Source of the DNA: BOG-908 sp963848205
Lineage (GTDB): Bacteria; Pseudomonadota; Alphaproteobacteria; Acetobacterales; Acetobacteraceae
Direction: 5' to 3'
Assembly: GCA_963848205.1 (NCBI GenBank)
Contig: CAWKCV010000003.1
Span: forward strand, 186,001-250,000
DNA length: 64,000 nucleotides
Position numbers and translations under genes: made by a program. Under the pieces are notes generated by a model. That model ran no database searches. It was not told the DNA's origin and saw only the letters and a program-made list of their open reading frames with translations. Positions 1 through 9,300 of the stretch are shown here, piece by piece (the first letter of the stretch is position 1; every line of letters begins with the position of its first letter).

Positions 1-483
1 TCCGCCACCTACGACCACGGCCCGTGGTCGCTCTACAGCAATCTCGCGATCAGCCGCGCCATCGGCCGCGACATCAACGCGGCCCAGTTCAGCTTTTCGC
101 CCGAAGAGCTCGCCTACATTCACGGCCATTACATCCATCTCGATCACGACGAACGCTTTGCCGGATCGGGCGGCATCGCCTACGCCGCTTTCCGCCACAC
201 GGATGCGCCCGCGCGCCTCTCCGCCGACCTCGTCACCGGCAGCGGCCTGCGCGCCGCGGGCGCTGTGCCGAACGGCCGCGCACTGCCCGGCTATTACGCA
301 ATCAACCTGTCGGCCTCGCAAACGTTCGAAAAACTCGCACTGCGCGGCGTGCAGCTCCGCCTCGACGTCATCAATCTCCTCGACCGCCGCTATGAAATCC
401 GCGACGGCACCGGCGTGGGCGTGGGCGCCCCACAATTCGGCCTGCGACGCACGCTGCTGGCCGGCATCGTCCAGCGTTTCTGA
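1..483 (+). CDS. TonB-dependent receptor, C-terminal part (5' cut by window edge)
   Basis: This is the last 160 residues of an outer-membrane receptor; the start lies before the window. The frame is open from base 1. It shows alternating beta-strand patterns typical of the 22-strand barrel, the end motif VINLLDRRYEIRDGTGVGVG (usual form 'NLFDxxYxxRDGTGIGVGAPQFG') and a terminal Phe after 'GIVQRF', the sorting signal of outer-membrane beta-barrels. The substrate cannot be read from this part. The stop codon is one base before a DmeF-like metal efflux gene, so the two are probably one transcription unit and the receptor may handle a metal chelate, but that is inference. Confidence 0.85.
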   Translation, partial: SATYDHGPWSLYSNLAISRAIGRDINAAQFSFSPEELAYIHGHYIHLDHDERFAGSGGIAYAAFRHTDAPARLSADLVTGSGLRAAGAVPNGRALPGYYAINLSASQTFEKLALRGVQLRLDVINLLDRRYEIRDGTGVGVGAPQFGLRRTLLAGIVQRF

Positions 484-484
484 C

Positions 485-1387
485 ATGGACGAGCACGTCT
501 TCCTCGGCGAAGGCCACACCCACGCCGAGCGCCGCACCTGGATCGTCATCTGGCTCTCGGCCAGCATGATGGTGCTCGAAGTCGTCGGCGGCCATCTGTT
601 CGGCTCGATCGCCCTGGTGGCCGACGGCCTGCACATGAGCAGCCACGCGGGCGCCATGCTGATCGCCGCGTTGGCCTACGGTTTCGCACGCCGCCATGCC
701 GCCGACCGCCGTTTCAGCTTCGGCACCGGCAAACTCGGCGACCTCGCCGGCTTCACCAGCGCGCTCATCCTCGGCGTCATCGCCGTGCTCATCGGCACCG
801 AGGCGATCGGGCGGCTGTTCGCGCCAATCGCGATCCAGTTCTCCCAAGCCATCCCGATCGCCTGCCTCGGCCTGTCGGTCAACATCCTCTCGGCCTGGCT
901 GCTGTCCGGCGGCCACGACCACGCCCACGACCACACCCACGCCCGCACGCACGCCACCCATCGCGACAACAACATGCGCGCCATCCTGCTGCACATCATG
1001 ACGGACGCCGCGGTGACGGTGCTGGTGATCGCGGGCCTGCTGCTGGCGCGCGCTTTCGGCTGGCTGTGGATGGATCCCGCCGCCGGCCTCGTCGGCGCCT
1101 GCGTCATCGCCGTCTGGTCGGTGCGGCTGATGCGCGCAACCGGCGCCGTGCTGCTCGACATGGTGCCCGACCGCGCTATCCGCGACGAGATCGTGGACCG
1201 CATCGCCGCGCTCGGCGACCGCCTGACCGACTTGCATCTGTGGCGCCTGGGGCCCGGCCATCTGGCGGCGATCGTCGCCGTGCAGACCGAGAGCGACCAC
1301 GACGTCGCGTTCTACCGCGCGCTCCTCGCGCAATTCCCCTCCGTCTCGCACTGCACGGTGCAGATCGAACGGCTCGCCAGCCATTGA
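485..1387 (+). CDS. Cation diffusion facilitator, DmeF-type Co/Ni/Zn efflux protein
   Basis: A 300-residue inner-membrane cation/proton antiporter of the CDF family with about six membrane segments. Metal-site motifs are ADGLHMSSH near residues 46-54 (D47, H50, H54; the D-x2-H-x3-H form is that of DmeF rather than the D-x2-H-x3-D of ZitB) and HIMTD near 170-174 in TM5. Between TM4 and TM5 (about 142-160) lies a His-rich loop with repeated HDHAHDHTHA, a common cytoplasmic metal-binding feature. The C-terminal domain is short. DmeF proteins export cobalt and nickel; the substrate here is inferred. The ATG is one base after the upstream receptor stop, supporting co-transcription. Confidence 0.88.
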   Translation: MDEHVFLGEGHTHAERRTWIVIWLSASMMVLEVVGGHLFGSIALVADGLHMSSHAGAMLIAALAYGFARRHAADRRFSFGTGKLGDLAGFTSALILGVIAVLIGTEAIGRLFAPIAIQFSQAIPIACLGLSVNILSAWLLSGGHDHAHDHTHARTHATHRDNNMRAILLHIMTDAAVTVLVIAGLLLARAFGWLWMDPAAGLVGACVIAVWSVRLMRATGAVLLDMVPDRAIRDEIVDRIAALGDRLTDLHLWRLGPGHLAAIVAVQTESDHDVAFYRALLAQFPSVSHCTVQIERLASH

Positions 1388-1432
1388 CCGCACGATTTGT
1401 GCTGCGCCGCCGCAAACCCTACCTATAAAGAC

Positions 1433-2461
1433 ATGCTCGCCCTGAACCCGGCCATCGAGACCCCGTTCCCCGACCCGCCCGACCCCGGCCAGGTCATCGA
1501 GGTCGCACCCGGCGTGCTCTGGCTGCGTTTCCGCCTGCCGTTCCTGCTGGACCACGTCAACATCTACCTCATCGAGGACGATGGCGGCTGGGCAGCCTTC
1601 GACACCGGCCTGGGCGACGAAGCCACCAGGGCGGCCTGGGAGGCGGCCTTCGCCGGCCCGCTACACGGCCAGCGCCTCACGCGCATCGTCTGCTCGCATT
1701 TCCATCCCGACCATGTCGGCCTGGTCGGCTGGCTCACCGAGCGCTTCGGCTGTCCGCTCTGGATGCCGCGCACCGAATTCCTGATGGTGCGCGTGCTGGA
1801 AAACCGGTCGGTCGCCGCCAACCCGCGCTTCTACAACGAGCGCGGGCTCGATACCGACGCCACCGGCCGGGTGAGCGGCGACGGCCACGGCTATCTGCGC
1901 ATGGTGACCGGCCTGCCGCTGGAATATCACCGTCTGGTCGCGGGCCGCTCATTGCGCATCGGCGGCCGAGATTTCGACATCTACACCGGCGGTGGCCACG
2001 CGCCGGAGCAGGCGATGCTGCATTGCGCCGCCGATCGCCTGTTCCTCTCCGCCGACCAGGTGCTGGTGCGCATTTCGCCCAACATCTCCGTCCAGCCGAT
2101 GGAGCCGGATGCCGATCCGCTCGGCGAATATCTGCAATCGCTCGCTTCGTTGCACGAGGCCATCCCGGCCGACGTTCTGACGCTGCCCGGCCATCTGCTG
2201 CCGTTCACCGGCCTGCACACACGGCTCGACGAGTTGGCCGAGCACCATGCCGCACGCTGCGACCTGATCGGCCAGGCGGCCCGCCGCGCACCGCAGAGTG
2301 CGGCCGATCTGCTGCCCGTGTTGTTCAAGCGCAAGCTCGATCCGCACCAGTTGGGCTTTGCCTTCGGTGAAGTGCTCGCCCACGTCAATCGCATGCGCGC
2401 TCGCGGCGACCTCGTGCAGACGCGCGACGAGGACGGTATCCTGCGCGTGCGTGCCGCATGA
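1433..2461 (+). CDS. MBL-fold metallo-hydrolase with C-terminal winged-helix-like region
   Basis: A 342-residue metallo-beta-lactamase-fold hydrolase. The metal motif SHFHPDHVG (HxHxDH) is near residue 95; further ligands are the His of GGGHAPEQ, the Asp of LSADQV and the His of LPGHLLPF. The last 80 residues (from 'LFKRKLDPHQLGFAFGE') resemble the BLACT winged helix of LACTB2-like enzymes. The substrate is unknown; relatives hydrolyse thioesters or lactones. I use the ATG at 1433; a TTG at 1397 would add 12 residues overlapping no known family part. The end overlaps the DUF2256 start by four bases (ATGA), implying translational coupling. Confidence 0.85.
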   Translation: MLALNPAIETPFPDPPDPGQVIEVAPGVLWLRFRLPFLLDHVNIYLIEDDGGWAAFDTGLGDEATRAAWEAAFAGPLHGQRLTRIVCSHFHPDHVGLVGWLTERFGCPLWMPRTEFLMVRVLENRSVAANPRFYNERGLDTDATGRVSGDGHGYLRMVTGLPLEYHRLVAGRSLRIGGRDFDIYTGGGHAPEQAMLHCAADRLFLSADQVLVRISPNISVQPMEPDADPLGEYLQSLASLHEAIPADVLTLPGHLLPFTGLHTRLDELAEHHAARCDLIGQAARRAPQSAADLLPVLFKRKLDPHQLGFAFGEVLAHVNRMRARGDLVQTRDEDGILRVRAA

Positions 2462-2604
2462 GCGGGAAGATGCGCAAGAAGGGCGATCTACCGACGAAAC
2501 TGTGCGCCACCTGCCAGCGCCCGTTTGCCTGGCGCAAGAAGTGGGCGAAGGTTTGGGAAGAGGTGCGATACTGTAGCGATGCCTGCCGGCGGGCAGGAAA
2601 GTAA
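2458..2604 (+). CDS. DUF2256 small zinc-ribbon-like protein
   Basis: A 48-residue protein beginning MSGKMRKKGDLPTKLCATC and ending YCSDACRRAGK. Two CxxC-like pairs (C-A-T-C and C-S-D-A-C) and the conserved WRKKWAKVWEEVRYC block are the signature of DUF2256, a small family of unknown function that often sits next to photolyase/cryptochrome-like or other housekeeping genes. The Cys pattern suggests one bound zinc. It starts inside the stop codon of the MBL-fold gene (ATGA overlap) and ends just before a palindromic repeat element. The gene is short but the family match is strong. Confidence 0.85.
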   Translation: MSGKMRKKGDLPTKLCATCQRPFAWRKKWAKVWEEVRYCSDACRRAGK

Positions 2605-2739
2605 GACTACTTTTTTGAAAAAATAGAAGCAAAAAACTTTTGCTCCGGCGCATCTGCGGCGTTGGAGCTCACGCCGCAGATGCGCGGAGACAAAAAGTCT
2701 CCGGTCCTTTTCTCGAAAAGGACCGCTTGCTTTTCTTCC
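2605..2739. repeat. Palindromic intergenic element, two-armed, with long GC stem
   Basis: Arms with T6-G-A6 and an inverted copy (GGTCCTTTTCTCGAAAAGGACC) flank a core. The core contains a perfect 15-bp inverted repeat at 2648-2662 and 2671-2685 (GCGCATCTGCGGCGT) with an 8-base loop. It lies directly after the DUF2256 stop and may end transcription. It belongs to the family of elements found throughout the window. Confidence 0.8.
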
Positions 2740-2754
2740 TGAGAGCCCCACCGC

Positions 2755-4146
2755 ATGACCGACACCAAAACCCAAATCGTCCTCGACCATATTCGCGCCA
2801 CGCGGCCCCACGCCCACGCCCGGCTGATGGACTTCCTGCGCATTCCCAGCGTCAGCGCCCAGCCCGCCCATGCGGACGATTGCCGCCGCGCCGCCGAGTG
2901 GGCCCGCGCGCAATTCAACCAGATCGGCTTCCAGACCCGCCTGGTCGAAACGCCCGGCCATCCCGTGCTCATCGCCGAATATGCCGGCCCGGGCGGCGCC
3001 GCCCCGCATCTGCTGTATTACGGCCATTACGATGTGCAGCCGGCCGAGCCGCTGGAATTGTGGACCAGCCCGGCATTCGAGCCGGTGATCGTGGAAGGCC
3101 GCCACGGCCCGCGCGTGGTCGCCCGCGGCGCGGTGGACGACAAGGGCCAGGTGACGATGTGGATGGAGGCCTTCCGCGCCTGGCACGAGGTCGCCGGCGG
3201 CCCGCCCGCGCGCATCACCGTGGTTCTGGAAGGCGAGGAGGAAGTCGGCAGCGTCAACCTCGAAGCGTTCCTCAAGGCGCACGCCGATGAGCTGCGCGCC
3301 GATGTGGCGGTGATCTCCGACACCGGCATGTGGGATATCGACACGCCGGCGATCACCACGCGGCTGCGCGGCATGATGTATGCCGAACTGCGCGTGCGCG
3401 GACCGGTGCGCGACCTGCATTCGGGCCTGTTCGGCGGCTCGGCGCTCAACCCGATCAACGCGCTCACCCGCATCCTGGGCGAGCTGCACGACGCCGACGG
3501 GCGCGTGCAACTGCCCGGTTTCTACGATGGTGTGCCGGACACCACGCAAGCGCAGTCTGCCGAATGGGACAGGCTCGGCTTCGACGAACGCGAGTTCCTC
3601 GGCGAGATCGGCTTGGAGACCCCCGCCGGCGAGGCAGGACGCGGCGGGCTCGAACGCCTGTGGGCACGCCCGACGGCCGACATCAACGGGATCGGCGGTG
3701 GCTACCAGGGCCACGGCGCGAAGACGGTTATCGCCTCCGAAGCGTTCGCCAAAGTGTCGTTCCGGCTGGTCGCCGGCCAGCAACCGGCGCGCATCCTGCA
3801 GGCATTCCGCGATTTTGTTGCCGCGCGCACGCCAGCCGGGCTACATACGGAAATAGAGGCCCACAGCATGGCGCCGGGTTTCGAAGTCTCGTCGCAGAAC
3901 GCGTTCGTCGGTGTGGCAAAACGCGTTCTGGCCGAAGAATACGGGCGCGATGCCGTCTCGATCGGTAGTGGCGGGTCGATACCCGTCGTCGAAAGCCTGC
4001 GCCGCATTCTGGGCTTGGATACTTTGCTGATGGGTTTCGGGCTGAACGACGACCAGGTGCATAGTCCGAACGAGAAGTTCGATCTGCGCTGCCTGGATCA
4101 TGGGACGAACGCACATGCGCGGCTGTTGGGAGCTTTGGCGGGGTAG
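2755..4146 (+). CDS. M20 family dipeptidase (metallopeptidase)
   Basis: A 463-residue cytosolic metallopeptidase of the M20 (CNDP-like dipeptidase) family. Metal and catalytic motifs: YGHYDVQP (His and Asp ligands) near 87-94, GAVDDKGQ near 124, EGEEEVGS (catalytic and ligand Glu) near 161, VISDTGMW near 186, and the C-terminal His in DQVHSPNEKFD. DLHSG near 220 marks the start of the lid/dimerisation domain. Length is normal for the family. It hydrolyses dipeptides or related amides; the exact substrate cannot be told. The gene stands alone between a repeat element and a small secreted protein gene. Confidence 0.93.
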   Translation: MTDTKTQIVLDHIRATRPHAHARLMDFLRIPSVSAQPAHADDCRRAAEWARAQFNQIGFQTRLVETPGHPVLIAEYAGPGGAAPHLLYYGHYDVQPAEPLELWTSPAFEPVIVEGRHGPRVVARGAVDDKGQVTMWMEAFRAWHEVAGGPPARITVVLEGEEEVGSVNLEAFLKAHADELRADVAVISDTGMWDIDTPAITTRLRGMMYAELRVRGPVRDLHSGLFGGSALNPINALTRILGELHDADGRVQLPGFYDGVPDTTQAQSAEWDRLGFDEREFLGEIGLETPAGEAGRGGLERLWARPTADINGIGGGYQGHGAKTVIASEAFAKVSFRLVAGQQPARILQAFRDFVAARTPAGLHTEIEAHSMAPGFEVSSQNAFVGVAKRVLAEEYGRDAVSIGSGGSIPVVESLRRILGLDTLLMGFGLNDDQVHSPNEKFDLRCLDHGTNAHARLLGALAG

Positions 4147-4150
4147 GCAG

Positions 4151-4190
4151 ATGTTCTTTTTTGAAAAAAAGAACCAACAAACGTTTGCTC
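4151..4190. repeat. Palindromic element arm inside the start of a gene
   Basis: One arm (TTCTTTTTTGAAAAAAAGAACC followed by AACAAACGTTTGCTC), placed right after the dipeptidase stop and read as the first codons of the following gene. Confidence 0.75.
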
Positions 4191-4645
4191 CCGGCTTTGG
4201 CCGTGCCCGGCGGGCGCTGCGTTTGTGTGCCTGCTTCGCGCTGGTTTTTGCGAGCCTCAGCGCGTTCGCGCAGACGGTCGGGCCGCCGTTGCCGCATCAT
4301 GCAAAGCTCGGCACAGGGCCGATGCACGTGGATAATTGGGCGAGCTTGGGCACCTATGCGGACCTGCCGTCCAACCAGGGCCTGAACGTCAAAGTGCCGA
4401 GCAGCGGCAGCGAGGAAACCATCGTCGTCTACGGCCACAGCAACAAACTGGATCGTGCCTGGCGCAACGATCTGCGCGGCGACGATGCCGGTTATGAGCC
4501 ATCATCCTCGGTCGCCGGCCAGCGGCTCTATTCCCCCGACCCCGTCTGGGCCAGCCCGGAACAGCAGCATGCGGCCTCCGAACTCAAAGATGCAGTCGGC
4601 GCCTGCGGCGGATTGTTCGGGCTGATTACCTGCCCGAACAAGTAA
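4151..4645 (+). CDS. Small secreted protein of unknown function; N terminus encoded by a repeat element
   Basis: A 164-residue protein. Residues 1-14 (MFFFEKKNQQTFAP) are read from a palindromic element arm; a signal peptide follows (RRALRLCACFALVFASLSAFAQ, cleaved near residue 42). The mature part has no family I recognise: it holds a conserved-looking ETIVVYGHSNK segment near 95 and a C-terminal GACGGLFGLITC with two Cys. The true start could be the ATG at 4151 (4 bases after the upstream stop) or a TTG just before the signal peptide (RLCACFA), which would leave out the element-derived residues. Export to the periplasm is inferred from the signal peptide. Confidence 0.6.
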   Translation: MFFFEKKNQQTFAPGFGRARRALRLCACFALVFASLSAFAQTVGPPLPHHAKLGTGPMHVDNWASLGTYADLPSNQGLNVKVPSSGSEETIVVYGHSNKLDRAWRNDLRGDDAGYEPSSSVAGQRLYSPDPVWASPEQQHAASELKDAVGACGGLFGLITCPNK

Positions 4646-4657
4646 TCGGCTCGGACC

Positions 4658-4987
4658 GTGGCCTCGCAGCAAACGACGGTCGACTACCTCGTCGAGCAGA
4701 TGTCGAAGGCAGGCGACGTCTCCGCACGCAAGATGTTCGGGGAATACGGCATTTTCTGCGATGGAACAATGGTGGCGCTGGTCTGCGACGACCAGCTTTT
4801 CATCAAGCCGACCCCGGGAGGTCGCCAGCTCGTAGGTGAGATAACCGAAGCCCCGCCCTACGAAGGTGCCAAACCCTGCTTCCTGATTTCAGGCGATCGC
4901 TGGGACGACAGCGACTGGCTGGCTGGCGTGATACGTGCAACTGCTTCAGGGTTGCCCAAGCCCGCCAGGAAGCGAGTCGTGAAATAA
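4658..4987 (+). CDS. TfoX/Sxy N-terminal domain protein
   Basis: A 109-residue protein consisting only of the TfoX N-terminal domain: DYLVEQMS near residue 10, ARKMFGEYGIFCDG near 23-36, a central ALVCDDQLFIKP strand, and a C-terminal WLAGVIRAT helix. In Haemophilus TfoX/Sxy promotes competence through CRP, but single-domain proteins like this are widespread in alphaproteobacteria and their role is unknown. Translation probably starts at the GTG at 4658, 12 bases after the preceding stop. The Lys/Arg-rich tail (PKPARKRVVK) could bind nucleic acid (inference). Confidence 0.85.
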   Translation: MASQQTTVDYLVEQMSKAGDVSARKMFGEYGIFCDGTMVALVCDDQLFIKPTPGGRQLVGEITEAPPYEGAKPCFLISGDRWDDSDWLAGVIRATASGLPKPARKRVVK

Positions 4988-5007
4988 GCAGAGCAGGGCA
5001 GGCGAAT

Positions 5008-6291
5008 TCAGAAAGCGACGTGGCCGAAGATCGCGATCAGCACCGCATAAGCGATGCCGCCGACCAGAAATCCGACCAGCGTCCCGTTCATCCGCACATA
5101 TTGCAGGTCGCGACCGACGCGCAGTTCGATACGCTCGGTCAGAGTTTTCGTGTCCCAACTCGCCACGACATCGGCGATGAAACTTGAAATCTGCGTCTGT
5201 GCACTTGGCAGCAGCCTTGTGACCATCCGCTCCGCAGCGCGTTGCAGGCGAGCACTGGCGCGCGGGTCGGTAGCAAGCATCTCACCCATATTGCGCACCG
5301 CAGCTTCCACCACGCTCGCCGTATGTCCACCGGGATTGGCGGCGTCGGCTTCCAGTGCCCCTCGCAAACGCGACCACACATCCCAAGTCCAGTCCTGCAC
5401 GGTATCATGTGCAATCACCCGCCGTATCGCGCGCCCCATCTCGGCCGCGCGTGCCGGATCCTCTTCCATGAGCGTGATTTCGCGTCGCACCCAATGGTCG
5501 AACGCATCGCGCACTTCGGAACCATCGGGGTTCATCTTGTCCATTTCCGAATTCACGGTGGCGAGCACGCGCGTCGCTATGCTGGCCCCAAGCGCCCAGC
5601 CAACGAGGCGGCCGCCCTGGTCGCGCACGCGTTCCTCGATCATCCGCCGCAGCTGTTCCTCTTTTTCCAGCATGCCGACGCGGAGTTTGCCGAGAATGAA
5701 ACCGAGCACCTCCTGGTGCCGGCCGCCTTCCACCATGCCGCGCAGCGCACTCGCAAGCACACGCCCTGCTTCCGGTCCGCCCATCATGCGCGGGATGATC
5801 CGGCCAAGCATACGTCTGGCGCGGCCATCTTCAACGGTTGCCAGAATGCGCGGAAGATAACCCGCCAACGTGCGCGCGAGCGGCTGCACGACCTCCTCGC
5901 TGGTCAGGAGATTACGTGCAAGATCACCCACATCCAATCGGCCGAGAAGACGGCTGACCTCCTCCTCCGTCACGACATGCCGCGCGAAAAACCGCCCGAG
6001 CGCCTGACCGAGTCGGACTTTTTCATTGGGGATTATGGCAGTATGCGGAATCGGCAACCCGAGCGGATGCCGGAACAAAGCGGTGACGGCAAACCAATCC
6101 GCAATGCCGCCCACGAAACCCGCCTTCGCGCTCGCCTGCAGCAGGTCGGCCCAATAGCTGTGCCGCAGATAAAAGCTGCCGATCGTCAGCGCCGCCATGA
6201 CAACAAGCAGAAACGTCGCAAACGCGCGATGCCGCCCCAGCGACCGCCGCGCAGCCGAATCCGCATCATCAACCACCAAAGACCCCGCCAA
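5008..6291 (-). CDS. DUF445 domain membrane protein (YjiN-like)
   Basis: A 427-residue protein with a membrane segment near residues 25-42 and another at the C terminus (LVGFLVGGIAYAVLIAIFGH), separated by a long helical region. Family marks are KAGFVGGIADWFAVTALFRH near 57-76 and PIPHTAIIPNEKVRLGQALG near 80-99. DUF445 proteins are inner-membrane proteins of unknown function. The start is uncertain: TTG at 6291 gives the full family length, while GTG at 6276 would remove five residues; neither has a clear ribosome binding site. A palindromic element separates it from carB. Confidence 0.88.
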   Translation of the reverse strand: MAGSLVVDDADSAARRSLGRHRAFATFLLVVMAALTIGSFYLRHSYWADLLQASAKAGFVGGIADWFAVTALFRHPLGLPIPHTAIIPNEKVRLGQALGRFFARHVVTEEEVSRLLGRLDVGDLARNLLTSEEVVQPLARTLAGYLPRILATVEDGRARRMLGRIIPRMMGGPEAGRVLASALRGMVEGGRHQEVLGFILGKLRVGMLEKEEQLRRMIEERVRDQGGRLVGWALGASIATRVLATVNSEMDKMNPDGSEVRDAFDHWVRREITLMEEDPARAAEMGRAIRRVIAHDTVQDWTWDVWSRLRGALEADAANPGGHTASVVEAAVRNMGEMLATDPRASARLQRAAERMVTRLLPSAQTQISSFIADVVASWDTKTLTERIELRVGRDLQYVRMNGTLVGFLVGGIAYAVLIAIFGHVAF

Positions 6292-6295
6292 CTCG

Positions 6296-6340
6296 CAAAA
6301 GTTCTTTGCTTCCTTTTTTCAAAAAAGAAGCCTTTCTTCC
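6296..6340. repeat. Palindromic element arm at the 3' end of carB
   Basis: An arm of the form GCTTCCTTTTTTCAAAAAAGAAGCC preceded by AAAAGTTCTTT. It lies between DUF445 and carB and supplies the last codons and TGA stop of carB (6319-6321). Confidence 0.75.
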
Positions 6341-9300
6341 TTACTGAAATAGGACTGCAAAGGCGCCACATCCAGCGACCCAGCCTTCAGCGCCCCGATC
6401 GCATGCACCGCCGCCCGCGCCCCCGCCAGCGTCGTATAATGCGGCACCCCGTGCGTCAGAGCCGTCCGCCGTATATCGAAACTGTCGGCAGTCGATTGTG
6501 CGCCATGCGAAGTATTGACCACCATCTGAATGTCGCCGCTGCGAATGGCATCCACACAATGCGGCCGCCCTTCAAGCACCTTGTTGATGACGCGCACCTC
6601 AAGCCCAGCCTCGCGTATCCGCGCGGCGGTGCCGCGCGTGGCAACGATGGAAAAGCCCATATCCACAAGGCGACGCGCAATGCCTGGCAGACCAGATTTG
6701 TCGCTGTCCCGCACCGAGAGAAATACGCTGCCGCTTTCGGGCAGGATCGTACCCGCGCCCAACTGCGCTTTGGCGAACGCCCGCTCGAAACTATGGTCCA
6801 GGCCCATGACTTCGCCGGTGGACTTCATCTCCGGGCCGAGAATGGTGTCCACGCCCGGGAAGCGCGCGAACGGGAAAACCGCCTCTTTCACCGCCACATG
6901 CGCGCGCACTGCAGTCGCATCCAGCTTGAAGCTCGCCAGCTTTGCACCCGCCATGACGAGCGCACCGATTTTTGCGATCGGCACGCCGGTCGCCTTGGCG
7001 ACGAAGGGAACCGTACGGCTCGCCCGCGGATTGACTTCCAGCACATAGATCGCGCCGTCCTTGATGGCATATTGCACATTCATCAACCCGACCACGCCGA
7101 GCGCGCGCGCGATCGCGTCCGTCTGGTCGTGCAATTCACGTATCGTCGCCGGAGAAAGCGAATAAGGCGGCAAAGAGCAGGCGCTATCGCCTGAATGAAT
7201 GCCCGCTTCCTCGATATGCTCCATCACGCCCGCGACATAGACCGTGGTGCCATCGGCAATGCAATCGACATCGACCTCGATGGCATCATTGAGATACCGG
7301 TCGATCAATACAGGCTGGTCGGGCGATACCCGAACGGCTTCGCGCATGTAGCGATGCAGTTGGGTCCGGTCGAACACGATCTCCATCGCACGCCCGCCAA
7401 GCACATAGCTTGGTCGGATCACCACGGGATAGCCGACACGATCGGCAATCGCCTCTGCCTGTTCCGGTGCGCGCGCAATGCCGTTTTCCGGTTGCCGAAG
7501 TCCGAGTTTCTGCAGCAGCGCCTGAAAACGCTCGCGATCCTCGGCAATGTCGATGGCATCCGCCGACGTGCCCAGCACGGGAATGCCCGCAGCCGGCAGC
7601 GCCTGGCTGAGCTTGAGCGGCGTCTGGCCGCCATATTGCACGATGCAGCCGAGAACGTCACCCCTCTGCTGTTCGCGCCGCACGAGTGCAATCACATCCT
7701 CGGCGGTGAGCGGTTCGAAATAAAGCCGGTCGGACGTATCGTAATCCGTGCTGACGGTCTCCGGATTGCAGTTGACCATGATGGTCTCGAACCCCGCGTC
7801 GCGCAGCGCATACGCGGCATGCACGCAGCAATAGTCGAATTCGATACCCTGGCCGATCCTGTTCGGGCCGCCACCAAGAATGACGATCTTGCGCCGATCG
7901 GTCGGATCGGCCTCGCACGAGGGCGTGCCCCAGCCGCCTTCGTAGGTCGAATACATGTAGGGCGTAGCAGAAGCGAACTCGCCAGCACATGTATCGATCC
8001 GCTTATAGACAGGATGCACGCCGAGTTTGCCGCGTGCGGCTGCAATATCGGCTTCGCGTTGACCCGTGAGTTGCGCCAACCGTTTGTCGGAGAAACCAAG
8101 CGATTTGACCCGACGCAGGCCGACCGCATCTTTCGGCAAACCCGACAGCGCAAGGCTACGCTCGGCCGTCACGATCTTTTCGAGCTCGCGCAGGAACCAA
8201 GGATCGAACTTGCAGGCATCATGTATATCGCCTACCGACAGCCCGGCACGCAGCGCCTGCGCTGCCATCAGAATGCGATCTGGACGCGGCGCCGAAAGTG
8301 CGGCTCGAAACGCATCCGCACCACCGTCGCCGGGTGGCGGTATTTCATCGAGCCCGGAAATCCCGGTTTCCATGCTGCGCAGCCCTTTCTGCAGCGCCTC
8401 GGCGAAGCTGCGCCCGATCGACATCGCTTCGCCCACCGACTTCATGCTGGTGGTGAGCAAAGCCGGCGTGCCTGGAAACTTTTCGAACGTAAAACGTGGT
8501 ATCTTGACCACGACGTAATCGATCGTCGGCTCGAAGCTCGCCGGCGTCGTGCGTGTGATATCGTTGGCAAGCTCATCGAGCGTGTAGCCGACGGCGAGTT
8601 TCGCCGCGATCTTTGCAATCGGGAAACCGGTGGCTTTCGAAGCGAGCGCCGAACTACGCGACACGCGCGGATTCATCTCGATGACCAACATACGGCCATC
8701 GGCAGGATTGAGCGCGAACTGCACATTCGACCCGCCGGTATCGACCCCGATTTTCCGCAAGCAGGCGATGCTCGCATCGCGCATGCGCTGATATTCGCGA
8801 TCCGTCAGCGTGAGCGCAGGGGCGACGGTGACGCTGTCGCCGGTATGGATGCCCATCGGGTCCACATTCTCGATCGCGCAGACGATGATGCAATTGTCCG
8901 CGTTGTCGCGAACAACCTCCATCTCGTACTCCTTCCAGCCCAGCACCAACTCTTCGATCAACACCTCGTCGGTGGGCGATGCAGCCAGTCCGCTGGCGGC
9001 AATCGCCTCGAACTCTTCCCGATTATAGGCAATGCCGCCGCCGGTGCCGCCAAGCGTGAAGCTTGGCCGGATCACGGCCGGCAGGCCGATGCTGGCCAGT
9101 GCGTTTTTTGCTTCTGCCAGCGTATGTGCGATGAAGCTTCGCGGCGATGCGATGCCGATCTCGGCCATCGCATCGCGAAATTTCAAACGGTCTTCCGCAC
9201 GATCGATCACGTCGGCCCGCGCGCCGATCAGCTCGACGCCGTATCGCGCCAGCGTGCCGCGTGCCTCCAATTGCATGGCGGTATTGAGCGCAGTCTGCCC

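Noticed and set aside
5242..7194. Long open frame on the plus strand opposite DUF445 and carB
   Set aside because: Low-complexity, His/Arg-rich translation with no family likeness; it lies antisense to well-supported genes and arises from GC-rich codon bias.
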